Translations under genes and position numbers: made by a program
Notes under the pieces: model-generated
Database searches by the model: none
Told to the model about the DNA's origin: nothing
Seen by the model: only the letters and a program-made list of their open reading frames with translations
Origin: Oenanthe sinensis
Taxonomy: Eukaryota > Streptophyta > Magnoliopsida > Apiales > Apiaceae
Length of the DNA stretch: 64,000 nucleotides
Direction of reading: 5' to 3'
NCBI GenBank assembly: GCA_028671895.1
Contig: CM053794.1
Span: 19,950,501-20,014,500, forward strand
Shown here: one piece after another, positions 1 to 11,092 of the stretch
Layout: every line of letters begins with the position of its first letter
Numbering within the stretch: position 1 is the first letter of the stretch

Positions 1-837
1 AAATTATCAGATAGGCGGCATCAACAAAGAGATCCCAATGCGCCTTCTCGATAGATGTGTAGTCCCCCGGAGGATGCTCTAGCAGTTCATGATTATTTCT
101 ATATGGAAGGATATATTGGGTTGTTAAACGACTTTTGAACTCCCTACATTTCGCGCATGCAGAATTGAACACCATCTTCCTTGTTGTTGATGGCACATCA
201 AATGCAATATTGACACATTCCCAAATCTTTATTTTTTTCCTTCAGAACTTGTTTCCAAGACTTATAATAGATTGGATATTTAGTTCTGGCAAGAACACCA
301 ATATAAGATTGCATCTCCATGGCTGCTGGACCATAAGCTTCACCCTTTAAATTGAAAGAAACCGTCAATTTGATTCCCAATATCTTACGCCTAACGATCC
401 GATGCATTGTAACAGATCCTCTCTTCAAAAGTTTCAGTCCGACTTGTTTGATAGGCTTTTTGTGTTCCACCCGTTTCCTCTTTCTAGACAATTTACTCTG
501 TAAGTTTGTGGAAATAGCCTTTTTCTTTGTAGTCTGAGAAGAAGAATTCACAGGGCAAGACTGGACATCGTCCATCTTGTTCTTTTTTAATCGAGGAGAG
601 AATCTCATAGGGGTAGACTGCACTGCCTTCGTCTCATTCATTTTTGATTGAGGAGAAAATCTGGTAGGGGTAAACTGCACTACCTTCGTCTCGCTTTTTT
701 TTCATCGAGGAAAAGATCTCGTAGGGGAAGACTGCAGCGGCTTCTCTATAGACTTGTTCTTCTTTAATGCCCTCATAAGATTCTTTGTGGTTGTATTTGG
801 AGCCGAATTCCTCCTTTTTGAAGGTATCATGATTAAT
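1..837 (-). pseudogene. CACTA accessory protein gene (Transposase_24-like), broken, 3' end outside window
   Basis: Coding exon read leftwards. The ATG is at 830, seven bases after a splice acceptor (minus-strand CTGCAG ending at 838). The N-terminal part contains imperfect copies of a Q-S-T-P-x-R-F-S-P-x-x-K-K-N unit. The core contains FNLKGEAYGPAA followed by MQSYIGVLART and SWKQV, which I recognise as the plant Transposase_24 / Ptta-En-Spm accessory domain. Two lesions are visible. An in-frame TGA (702-704) stands where the sister repeat has a Leu codon, and an extra base lies in an A-run (about 232-238). After that the reading continues in another frame to the window edge (HWDLFVDAAYL). 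This protein family usually accompanies CACTA transposases and is thought to bind element ends. Here it is divergent to the TNP2 remnant at 4.8-7 kb, so membership in the same element is uncertain. Confidence 0.7.
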
Positions 838-846
838 CTGCAGACC

Positions 847-1019
847 ACAAATGATTCAACTATATTGCACCATCATCATGAACAAACACAGTAGAATCAC
901 AGTAGAAAAACCAAACACAATATTTAGAGCATATGCAAGGTACATTAGAAACCAAACACAATATTTAGAGCATAAGCAACGCACAATAGAATTGCAAATG
1001 ATTAAACTCTATTACACCA
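847..1019. repeat. Local tandem duplication in the intron/leader
   Basis: The segment beginning ACCAAACACAATATTTAGAGC occurs twice about 41 bp apart (near 910 and 951). The flanking segments near 847 and 994 (CAAATGATT...ACTATATTGCACCA) are also similar. The rest of 840-1500 is AT-rich and shows nothing I can name. It is probably the intron of the minus-strand accessory gene. Confidence 0.55.
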
Positions 1020-1618
1020 ACATATATTAACACCCTCCATATCTCAAATTTAACCCATCGTCATATTATCAACAGACCCCATCATCGCAAACAAAAGCCA
1101 TGTAAAGAGCTCTAACATAGATTAATACAACAAATAAATTGAGTACATCATGATGCAATAACATGGAATTGGCCAATAAAGCATACGTTTCTTAAGCCTA
1201 CACAGATGCCTGGAGTTCAATGTTGTATAAATTACATCAAAAAGTACTAGATCCCATTATCGCAAACAAAAATCATATAAAGACATACACTAACTAGTAC
1301 ATATTATCAAGAAAAACCATATAAAGAGCTTATGCAAGTTGCCAAACATATATACTAACATATATTAACACCCTCCCATCATATTATAAACAGAACCCAT
1401 CTCAAATTTAACCCAAACTAAAGTCTCATTTCAAGATTCAAATACCCAACTGAGAAATTAAAGAAACCCTAAACAAGAAACAGAGTATATACTAATATAA
1501 TCAATTGCATGCATATGTAAATGATACACCACATAATGATACAAACACACAGAGACAGATATGGAGATAGATTCACAGAAAGACGGAGAGAGAAATATCA
1601 AAATGAGATAGATAGAAA

Positions 1619-1760
1619 ACGAGACAAACAAAGAGAGAGATACATAGAGAAAGAGAGAAACACACAGATAGAGAGAGAGAGAGAGATGGAGTACCTGTTA
1701 GAGTTAGGGTTTGAAGAAGATGGGAGATGGGAGATGGGTTTGTCGGGAGAAAAGAGTCGA
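1619..1760 (-). other. Putative 5' untranslated exon and GA-rich tract of the minus-strand accessory gene
   Basis: On the minus strand the sequence around 1695-1760 (CCCATCTTCTTCAAACCCTAA...) resembles a plant leader and ends in a good donor, AACAG|GTACTC, with the exon edge at 1695. It could splice to the acceptor at 838. Just inside the intron is a GA/CT microsatellite (1669-1687) within a purine-rich stretch starting near 1619. The open frame on the plus strand across this tract is low-complexity (R/E/D/K-rich) and not a credible gene. From 1800 to 1905 there are runs of G and A and no gene. Confidence 0.4.
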
Positions 1761-2080
1761 GAGGGAGAAATGAGGGTTAGAGTAATTGGGAAGAGTGTTT
1801 GGATTGAGTAATTGGGAAAAGGGGAAAAGGGTTTGAATTGATTAATCGGGAAAAAGGGGGGAAATGAAAATTTAGGGGGGAATGAGGGAAAAAGGGGGAT
1901 TTTATTTTTATTTAAATTAAAATTGTAAATAAAAAATTTAAATATTGGCTGAATTAATTTGATTTTATAATATTGTTTTTAAATTAATTAAAAATATTTT
2001 TTTTTAAAGTTATATTTGTATTATTTTATGTGAGGATAATAATTTAAAATTAATAATATTAGATATTGAAAATTGAATTA

Positions 2081-3250
2081 GTTGACATCGGTTTTATAAC
2101 TTTTAACATATGACATTGTTGTTATTAACATTATACCTTAGGTTTCGTAGAAATCAATATCTAAAATAACATTCAGTAAATATATCCAAAATATTGTATT
2201 TTAACATAAATAAAATTATATAATTAAATGAGATTTATGAATATACATTTGTAACATATAACTTCTACACTAAATCGTAAGTTAAATCTGAATTAGTTAA
2301 GGTCGGTTTTATAACTTGTAACATATGACATTGTTGTTATTAACATTATACCTTAATTTCGTAGAAACCAATTTCTACAATAATATTATGTAAATATATC
2401 CTAAATATCGTATCTTAACATAAATAAAATGAAACAATTATATACGATTTCTAATTACACGTTTGTAACATATAAATTCTACACTGAATCGTAAGTTAAA
2501 TCTGAATTAGTTGACGTCGGTTTATAACTTGTAACATTTGACATTATTGTTATTAATATTATATCTTAATTTTGTAGAAACCAATTTCTACAATAATATT
2601 ACGTAAATATATCCTAAATATCTTATTTTAATATAAATAAAACTATAACATCAATATATCCTAAATATCGTATTTTAACATAAATAAAACTATATAATTA
2701 AATGAGATTTCTGAATATACATTTGTAATATATAAATACTAGACTTAATCATAAGTTAAATCTAAATTAGTTGACGTCGGTTTATAACTTGTAACATTTG
2801 ACATTGTTGTTATTAACATTATATCTTAATTTTGTAGAAACCAATTTCTACAATAATATTATGTAAATATATCCTAAATATCGTATTTTAACATAAATAA
2901 ACCTATAACATAAATATATCCTAAATATCATATTTTAACATAAATAAAACTATATAATTAAATGAGATTTCTGAATATACATTTGTAACATATAAATACT
3001 AGACTGAATAGTAAGTTAAATCCGAATTAATTGACGTCGGTTTTGTAACTTGTAACATATGACATTGTTGTTATTAACATTAAACTTTAATTTCATGGAA
3101 ACCAATTTCTACAATAATATTACGTAAATATATCCTAAATATCGTATCTTAACATAAATAAAATGAAACAATTTAATATGATTTCTAATTACATGTTTGT
3201 TATATATAAATTCCAGACTGAGTCGTAAGTTAAATAGTAATTAGTTGATG
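2081..3250. repeat. Tandem array of about five 215-260 bp units
   Basis: A unit beginning GTTGACGTCGGTTTTATAACTTGTAACAT-like recurs near 2081, 2299, 2511, 2771, 3030 and, degenerate, 3245. Each unit continues with a block containing CCAATTTCTACAATAATATTA and then ATATCCTAAATATCGTATTTTAACATAAATAAA. The third and fourth units are about 45-48 bp longer because this last block is itself duplicated. No open frame or RNA gene is visible. The array lies between the accessory gene and the subterminal region of the CACTA element. Confidence 0.8.
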
Positions 3251-3295
3251 CAGTTTTAAATATAATTAGTATAATAAAAAAAAATTAAAGCAATA

Positions 3296-3535
3296 GAGAT
3301 AATGGTTTTTTTTATAAAAGCGTTATGTGATCCAGACAACAGTCTTTTAATAAATTACGTTACGGTTAAACTTTTACTACAACGATCCCCTATTAATAAA
3401 AATCGTTGTGTGTATAAGACAACGGTTACAAACCGTTGTGTATAATATACAACGGTTTTCTTGGTATACCCTTATGGTAAAGTCTATACGACAACAGTTG
3501 TTGTGTATTATATAAACCATTGTGTGATATTAAAC
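3296..3535. repeat. Left subterminal repeats of the CACTA element
   Basis: Inverted and direct copies of ACAACGGTT / AACCGTTGTGT occur at about 3380, 3407, 3420, 3438 and 3449, with weaker copies near 3323 and 3490-3520. They are the same motifs as those in the right subterminal region. From 3540 to 4780 the sequence is AT-rich with only short frames. A 40-bp segment (ATCGACATAAAATTACTACAA-like) is repeated near 4591 and 4681. Confidence 0.65.
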
Positions 3536-4779
3536 TTTTTTCAAATTTCTCCATCACAAAATATTATCTTATCTATTAATTTCAAAAAGCACGCACTCAT
3601 CCCTTTGTCGGGAGCATCTATGTCTGAACTTCAACTCACACCTCCCTTCTTCAAAATTAAATCAAACCTAATCACTCCTCCCTTCTTCAAAATCAAATTA
3701 ATCACTATGTTTAAAGCTAAATTTCTTCTACATCTCATCTAAATTTCTTCAACCCTTCTACATCTCATCTATGTCTCATCTCATCTGTGTTTAAAGCTTT
3801 CTAATTTATGTCAAATCTCATCAGGGTCATCGCTGTTTAGAGCTTCTTCATCTCAAATCTGTGAAGTAGTTGAAGACAACTAAACCTCCCACTATCTTAA
3901 TAAGGTATTTTGTTGTGACAAAATTTGTTTGACAATTTAAAATTACGGTTTATACTCATATTGGGGGATTTATATTTACTGGTATCTTAATTATGTTCTT
4001 TTACTACTCATATTTGTCATTTGCTGCTACAACTGCTTTATTGCTCTATTTTTCTAATTCAGATTATATATACAGTCAGCTGGGATGTGGGGGTCAAACG
4101 CATCTGCAACTGCTTCAATCAAGTGGTTCCTGTCGTTCATACAAAAATTAAACATGTTGATTTTTTTTTTGCATTTTATCACTTCAAGCTTGGCATATAG
4201 GCCATATATATGTGTTTTAATTTGAGGGCACATATAGGCCATACATAAATAGAGCTATGCATTATTAGTATGAAGCTCCATTAGAACTCTTGTCTGGTAA
4301 TCTTTTTATAGAGAGAAATATAGATAATTGCTAAGTTGCTGAATATTGAGGATGTAAACCAAGTAAAGATTGGTTAGCCTATGTCCCAGAATTGGAATAG
4401 ATAAGAAATCACAAAGAATGACTTGTTTCTTTCAAAATAGTTTTATATTTAAAGTCCAGAAATTTAGTTTGTTTCATTTTAATAGACACATGTTATTTAA
4501 TTTTTACATGAATGATGGAAAATATAACCCATTAGGCAAAGAAATAACTTCAATGTCTATAGGAACTCATTTCATGTTTTTGTCATTTCAGGGATCGACA
4601 TAAAATTACTACAAAGAAGGACAAGATCTTATATATCTTCATGATTGTCCTTGCTCTCTTCTCTAACATGGTGGTTATGTATCGACATAAAATTGCTACA
4701 ATGAAGGACAAATTTTTATGCTCCACTGGTACATTTGTTACCTTAGTCTAGAATAAGTATTGATTTTTTTTAAAAAAAA

Positions 4780-6951
4780 TGGAGTAGTCTTGGATGCGGG
4801 CTGATACAAGAACAAGAGAGTTCCAAATATGAGTGGATGAATTGTTGTTGTTTGCATTTGAGAATGGATTTGATGAAAACAAAATTAATTGTCCATGTTT
4901 AAGGTGCGCACACAGTAAATCCTAGAAAGCTCGAATAGTCAGGGATCATCTTTTCCAATATGGCATTGATCAAACCTACAAATGTTGGATTTGGCATGGA
5001 GAGGTAAATACATGAAGTAAAGATGTCACTGACGAGACCGGCAGTTCACAAAGTGTGGATCAAATCCAACATCAGACTGGCAATACTGACAATGATATTT
5101 CCTTAGATACCTCGGATTTATTTAAACATCTACGATCTGACCAAGAAACCCTTTATCCAGGATGTGAAGGATATACTAAGATAAGTGCTTTAGTAAAGTT
5201 TTATAACTTGAAAGCAAAATATCAAATATCCGATAGTTGCTTCTCTGAGATTCTACTTCTGTTTGGGTCTATGCTCCCAGAAGGCAACACTTTTCCCTCC
5301 TCATTCAGTGAAGGAGAAGTTACCATTGGCGTCTTGGAATTTAACTCATTCAGAAAAAAGGTTGTTTGCTCATCTTTTCTTGGCATGAAGTTGCCTGATG
5401 GTTTTTGTTCAAACATTAAGAGTTTAGTTTCGATGGAAAATCTTCGACTCGCGGGAATGAAATCTCACGACTGCCATATGATTTTGCATCATTTGCTCTC
5501 GATTATAATTCGTTCGTCACTACAAAAACAGGTCAGGAACACTGTTGTTAGCTTTTGTCTTTTTTAAGGAAATTTGCAGTAAAGTTATTGAGGTGGATAA
5601 GTTAGAGGAAATGAAATCTGAGTTAGTAGAAACTTTATGCCACCTGGAAAAATACTTCCCCCCTTCCTTGTTCAATATAATGTTTCATCTCTCGGTTCAT
5701 CTTGTACGAGAAGTTGAGTTGTGCGGACCAATTTTTCTTAGGTAGATGTATCCGTATAAGAGATATATGAAGACATTCAAGGGATATGTGAGGAATCGTG
5801 CTCGTGCAGAAGGTTGCATTACAGAGGCTTATATTGCAGAAGAGGCCATTGAGTGTTTGGCCAGTCACGAAGAAACGACTATTGGAGTACCAAAAAGTGG
5901 AAGGCATACTAAGGACGCCGTATGCAGGCCATTATCCGGTGCAACCATGATAGCCCCCAGCAACACCAATTTGCACCTAACACATTTATGCCTTCTACAA
6001 AATACTACTGACATTAGGCCATATTTCGAGTATGTCATTAGTCTGTTTTCATTACATATTTTATGCCATTATGTCATTATTTATGCAGTTTGTTTTAATT
6101 CCATGCAGTGAGCACATGGCATTGTTAATGACCATTCATCCGGAACATGAAAATGATTAGATGTGGTTAAAGAAGGAGCAAAATGAGACATTCCCGAAAA
6201 GGTTTAAAGAAAAGGTACTATAGACGTTTATTAACAGTTATGTGCAATTTATACTACTCCTTGGAAACATGAATCATTTTACCTTAAATTTTTATGTTTT
6301 TCTTTAAAGATTGTTTCAGATTTGGTGAATGAAAAAGAAGTGTCGGAAGAGTTAAGATGGATTGCAGACGGGCCCAACAAGGATGTACCAACATTCAGCG
6401 GCTATAGAGTGGATGGAGTTACGTTTAGTATGAAGGATCGTGATGAGACTCGCCAAGTTCAATGCAGTGGGGTGTGTGTGTTATAGCTGATGCAATGATT
6501 GTGCATGTTAAAGATCAAAACATTGAGCATTTGTCCCATACATATTACGGAGTTATAAAAAATATATGGGAGTTGGACTATAACACCTTTAGAGTTCCTA
6601 TTTTTTCGTTGTGAATGGGTCGATATGAATAAAGGAGTTAAAGTAGATGAATTGGGATATACTTTGGTTAATTTAAATAGGTTGGGGTTTTTAAATGATC
6701 CATTTATCTTGGCAAAACATGTTAAACAGGTTTGTTACATAGACGACCCTCTTGATAAATTATGGCCAGTCGTTTTGAAATTATCCGAAAAGAAGTACTA
6801 TGAAGAGAGCGATGATGAAAATGAGGGATCGGTCGAAGTAGAACTTGAGAACGATTATTTTGTTCCCAATTTACCCGATGTCGATTTAGATGATGATGAC
6901 ATGGCTAGTTACTTGCGAGATGACGTAGATGAATTCATTCAACTTTCATGA
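4780..6951 (+). pseudogene. TNP2-like CACTA transposase remnant without catalytic core
   Basis: Domains appear in the order expected for TNP2-family proteins. The N-terminal region includes LLFAFENGFDENKINCPCL and HLFQYGIDQTYKCWIWHGE (4836-5010). Then come KFYNLKAKYQISDSCFSEIL and MLPEGNT (5195-5295), DUF4218 (MKSHDCHMILHHLL, then the HLEKYFPPSLFNIMFHL block, 5455-5900) and DUF4216 (VDELGYTLVNLNRLGFLND, 6380-6790). The acidic C-terminus ends at 6951. The roughly 400-residue Transposase_21 core that should lie between MLPEGNT and KLPDGFCSN is missing, but the frame is continuous across that junction. Other damage: a frameshift in a T-run near 5560, a TAG at 5743, several stops at 6480-6615, and a probable intron (about 6029-6110). 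It cannot encode an active transposase. Confidence 0.8.
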
Positions 6952-7049
6952 TGTAATTAAATTATATATACTTTGTGTTGGTCTGATTGTGATCTTTGAT
7001 GGTTGCCATGATTTGGTTATTAATCTGGCAGGTCTTAATTGTCTTTTTT

Positions 7050-7643
7050 TTTCATGCTGTAAATCAGACAAGGGTTTTTAACAAATAAACCCTTGTTAAT
7101 ATGAATAACAAACAACGCACCAGAAACACTTGTTTGAAGGTCTCTTCCATAATACAATGAAGAAAACACTTGTCTTATTTCAACAACGATTTCCTGAAGC
7201 CATGTCTGAATTATATTCCAAAAACACTTCTGAAACCGTTGTGTAGAGTTCTTGCTTTGCACAATACAACATTGAAAAATTGTTATCGAGCTCTATCAGA
7301 CAACACAATATTGTCCTATTGTTTAAAAACGTCTTACATATACCTCATAATAAACGCTTGTGTGATTTCAATAATGGTTTCCCACTGAGAATTGTCTCAA
7401 GTCTATTCAAACAACAGCTTTATTAAACCATTGTATAGAGCTATTGTTTTGCACAATACGACATATAAAAACTGTTATGTGACTGAGTTTTTAGGCAACG
7501 GTTTTAAAACCATTGTATAATACATGGATCAGACAACAGTTAATCGGGGGCAAAAATAAAACATTGTCTGTTAAATCTAGGCAACGCTTTTTTCACTAAG
7601 CGTTGTCTGAAATGTGTTGTATGATGCTGTTTTTCTTGTAGTG
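7050..7643. repeat. Right subterminal repeats and terminal inverted repeat of the CACTA element
   Basis: More than ten copies of (C)AACGGTTTT, AACCATTGT and AACGCTT-type motifs in both orientations run up to the terminus TTTTTCTTGTAGTG at 7630-7643. No credible gene is present in this stretch. Confidence 0.75.
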
Positions 7644-7897
7644 AGCTACATGGAAAGGTCTACTCAACAAGGGAGATCAACAAGAAATTTATGTTGACAC
7701 TGCCCCCACACCTGGAACACAAAATTTCTCCAATCAGAGAAAGAGGTGACATGAATGAGATGTCAATTGAAATGTTGTATGGCAAGCTCAAAACTCATGA
7801 AATAGAGCAAGAGCAAAGGTACATCATTTATGGACTAGGGACAGTGGATAGTAAGAATACAACACTGTTGAAGATAAGAACTCTTGTAGTCAAAGAC
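7644..7897 (+). pseudogene. Copia gag fragment (UBN2 type)
   Basis: An open fragment follows the CACTA end immediately: LHGKVYSTREINKKF, then MLTLPPHLEHKIS (7691 on), then MLYGKLKTHEIEQEQR, and stops at 7897. This matches the conserved middle of SIRE-like gag proteins. The equivalent part of element C in this window reads DKLYGILKTYELELQQDE. The fragment is cut on the left by the CACTA terminus and on the right by the LTR of element G. It may be the missing gag of element B, whose linker and RT resume at about 11,594 and 21,687 on the same strand. That is inference from order and strand. Confidence 0.65.
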
Positions 7898-9256
7898 TGT
7901 TAGGTCCAAACTATCGTAGGAGGGGGGGTTGAATACCATACCGGTAGTTTTTCAATTTGATTCATGTTTATAGATCTGTTCTTGATGAGCAATAAATATA
8001 GCAGTTATGATTCTTAACAACAAGAACAATCTTTAGGAATATAATTTGTATTATATAAACCCAAGGTGCAACACTCTCACACAGATGTATGAGCTACAAT
8101 GAATCTCACAAAAAGAAATAAATACAAGCTTTAATGGCTATGCGTATTCTCTCTGTCTCTCTCTAATCTGTATCTATTTGTGTATGTTATGTTCTGATGA
8201 CTTTCAAAATGAAAATTCATTTTGTTTATATGTAGACTTTACAATAAAGTGAAATACAATTTTATGTGTCGAATAATTCTCCCCTGTATGTTGACTTGAG
8301 TTGACTTTGAGAATCCCGTGGATATTTTCTAAGTGTCGAATATTGTTTCCATGTATTAGTACTTACAAAATAATCCATGTTCATAAAGGTTCAATGTGTC
8401 GATTTTTATAGCCTTGCTAGTTGACTTGATTTGACTTTGACAACATGTGTCGATTTCTCTTGGTGCATGACATATGTGTCGATTTTTGTCTCCTCTTTCA
8501 TGCCTTAGAATTATTTCAATCCCTTTAGACATGTATGTGTCAAATTCTAGACATGTGTCGATTCTTGTCCCTTGTTTGAGCATGTGTAGACTTTTCTTCA
8601 CTAGTATGTGCCTTAAAATATTTTACATCATTCAAAGTATCTATGTGTCGATTTCTACTCCCTTGTGTAGTTATGTGTCGATTTTTCTTCCATGTAGAAT
8701 TGACTTGGATTCTTTTTGGCATACTAGAAGTTATTTGTCGATTTTCTCTTTCATGTATAGACAAGTGTCGAATTCTTCACCCTTATACAATGACTTGAGA
8801 GTAATTTCCACTATAGACAAATCCTTGCATACTTGGCTTCTGTCAATTCTTCTTGTACAATGAATATGTTAATCAAATTCTTTGTGATGACACTTAGTGC
8901 ACTGGTCTGGTTCACAAGTGACTAACACTGCATTGATCTTCATATTCTCCATTAAAACAATTGACATGATTGTTTTATTCCTTTATTGCTTCTGGTCTTC
9001 ACTGAAATCTTCTAGCACTGACTGCTTGATCTTCACTACTTTCTGAAACACTGAATGACTTATTCTTCACTAACGCTTAAACATAGTAATTAACTTCTTT
9101 TAATGATCTTCAATATTCCATCAAATACCTTGATACATGTAGTTGCCTCATCTTCATTGTACATTCTTGTGATTACAATAATATTATTTACTAGTCCTTT
9201 ACTTTTAGTAAAGTTATAGATCATCGATTACATTGTATGTTACATTATGCTTTACA
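7898..9256 (-). repeat. 3' LTR of element G, with reiterated TGTGTCGA motif
   Basis: 1359 bp bounded by TG...CA: plus-strand start TGTTAGGTCC, end GCTTTACA. The G-run plus TTGAATAC near the start (7921-7935) is shared by all SIRE-like LTRs here. Between about 8264 and 8780 the motif (A)TGTGTCGATTTTT occurs about 12 times, spaced roughly 15-70 bp. The open frames crossing this region are products of the repeat and are not genes. Next to the LTR inside the element, the minus strand carries the polypurine tract AAACATGGGGAGAT (9257-9270). Confidence 0.8.
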
Positions 9257-9471
9257 ATCTCCCCATGTTTGATTGTTAGAGTTCGAAAAGCAAATGATAA
9301 AGAAAAGAGGATAACTCAACTAACAATATAAGAAAAAGTAAAGTGCGGAAAGATTGTAAATAAAATTAATTGCATTCTGGATTAAATATTACAATTCCAG
9401 ATTTCAAGTACAACTAAATTACAAGAATCTATTTATTCATCTCGCCTGAACTAATATTTCCAATTGCTTCT

Positions 9472-11090
9472 TCATTCTTGGACCTTTGATATTCTCCTTC
9501 TAATAATGTCGTGAGCCTCTCATTCTAGAATATTTATTGGCTTTGGATATTGCAGTTGATCAAAGATAAGTTGTAGTAGTGGTATACTCCTGAATCTTTT
9601 CAATTCACTGAATTTGAAACTTAGTTGTTGAGTCCACCCTTGCACTATAACTCTCTTTAGATTGACATCCACCTGATTTGTAATCATTTGATCTTCTCAT
9701 AACACTTTGTCCATGTAGGCTTCTTCTACTTCTCGTAGCACGTTCTTGTCTTTAGGGTTTGTAAAGTTCTTGAGTTTTTCCAAAATTCTTCCAATCACTT
9801 TAGAATTTACATTTCTAATTCTACTCATTTCGATTTCTCTTTTACTTTCATTTCTGTTTGAGTAAATCACTCTTAGTGGATTGGTGATGACCATTGATTT
9901 TCTTGCTTCTGTAGACTCAAAACTTGGTTATGCTACTTCTTCTTCTGGCACTTCTTTTGATAGATCAAACATGTGTTCATCACCCGGATCAGCTCTGAAA
10001 GGTTCTCTAGGTTGAATACCCTTTGATGGATCAAATCTTTTAACATTCTCAATATCTCTTCCTAGAGCTTCAGAGATGTTTAACCTGTAAGCAAAGATTC
10101 TTTCTGCTGCTTTCCACTTTTCAGGATTTTTGAACCCTTTTCCTCTTAGCAAGCCCTCAACAAACTTCAATCGTCTGAGTGAGTAGTACGACAATGCTTC
10201 ATGATCCAGTCTTAGTATTTGAAGAAATCTATCTTTGAAATATTTGAGTTGATACGGATCCTGTTGAATTTCTGGCTCTACTTTTTCCATTAGTTTTTCA
10301 ATCATTTCTGTCATCAATTCATTCTCAGAGGATTCATGGATTCTAATCTTCTGCTTCAGTGCAAACAACTCAGTCAAAGACCTTCACTTCAGAAATTCAC
10401 TTGATATAGTCTTTAACCCGTAGTTGTTGAAAGACAAGGTTAATCTCTAACCTTCTGATCTCGGTGCCAGAGAAACTAACAAATAAGATATTTCATTTTT
10501 TAACTTAAAATAGTAGTTGCTCATGCTTTTGTTTCTTTGCCTGAAAGTTTGGAACATCATACGAACTTCTTCATCATTGTTGTTAGAAGAACCAATGTCA
10601 GGCCTTCTTAAGTTAGCTCTTGCTGTATCCCACTTTTTTCCTGTTTTTGAGCCAAACAACTTTTTCTTTTTCTTTTGATATGTTACCCAATTTGATTATC
10701 TTATCTGCTTATGAATTGAATTGAAGTCCTCATATGTCTTGTAGTCATCCTCCTTGACTTTCTTGATTTTGTACATATCAATATAGTCAGAGAATGTTCT
10801 CGGATATGCAGCTTCATTAACATATGATTCCATCTTATTAAACGGATAATCAGTTAGAATATCTCATTATTCTAGTTCCTCCCCATCAGCATATGCATCA
10901 ATAACTTCTTTTTGCTGATCAGACAAATCACCAACAATTTCTTTCCCTTTATCAGATACATCTTTTTCTTGTACATGTCCTTCTTCTACAATCTCTCGCT
11001 TAGTTGTGTTATCCTTTTGAGTTGGGGTTGATTGAAGAGGCAAGGAATTTGATCTTTGTGATAACAGTTGCTTGAGTAAATTTTTGAGTG
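9472..11090 (-). pseudogene. Third ORF of element G (function unknown), fragment
   Basis: The protein can be followed leftwards across several lesions. In order it has RTFSDYIDMYKIKKVKEDDY (about 10,800), MFGSKTGKKWDTARANLRRP (10,659), ELFALKQKIRIHESSENE (10,375), YSLRRLKFVEGLLRGKGF (about 10,180), AERIFAYRLNISEALGRD, FDPSKGIQPREPF, then SRIRNVNSKVIGRILEKL (9820), and a tail ending at a TGA at 9472-9474. Element B encodes the same blocks in the same order (27.8-29.1 kb). I do not recognise a functional domain. The protein is rich in K/E and has no obvious signal peptide or membrane segment. Its position after pol is that of the extra ORF of SIRE/Maximus-type Copia elements. Confidence 0.65.
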
Positions 11091-11092
11091 GG

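Larger units (their letters stand above)
3290..7643 (+). mobile_element. CACTA (En/Spm) DNA transposon, degenerate; left boundary uncertain
   Basis: The right terminus is clear: TTTTTCTTGTAGTG at 7630-7643 is the reverse complement of CACTACAAGAAAAA. Subterminal regions at both sides (about 3296-3535 and 7050-7640) hold many copies of ACAACGGTTTT / AACCGTTGT in both orientations, the usual binding-site architecture of CACTA elements. A TNP2-like transposase remnant lies between. I could not find the matching CACTA terminus on the left, so the element is either truncated near 3290 or extends beyond the window and includes the accessory gene. The base triplet after the right end (AGC, 7644-7646) would be one copy of the 3-bp target duplication. 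Confidence 0.75.
7898..11092 (-). mobile_element. SIRE-like Copia element G, 3' part only (minus strand)
   Basis: A 3' LTR (7898-9256) is preceded, on the minus strand, by a polypurine tract and the third ORF. Everything upstream of the third ORF (gag, pol, 5' LTR) is missing; the sequence switches to a CACTA end near 11,093. The LTR begins TGTAAAGC and ends CCTAACA in element orientation, the same termini as element B. The third ORF is colinear with that of B. G and B are therefore related families with different internal LTR repeats. Confidence 0.75.

Noticed and set aside
1521..1811. Open frame of 96 codons over the GA-rich region
   Set aside because: Composition is a product of the purine repeat (R/E/D/K only) and it overlaps a more plausible untranslated exon on the other strand.
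3381..3397. 17 identical bases (CAACGATCCCCTATTAA) at about 3381 and 50,023
   Set aside because: Short match between two AT-rich regions with different surroundings. It could be chance, and no extension was seen.
5222..5907. Minus-strand frames opposite the TNP2 remnant
   Set aside because: They are shadows of the plus-strand transposase blocks, which match TNP2, DUF4218 and DUF4216.
8264..8863. Open frames in the G LTR and the regular motif, which looks array-like
   Set aside because: Spacing is irregular, the motif is short and degenerate, and it lies in an LTR of a plant retrotransposon. It is neither a CRISPR array nor a gene.
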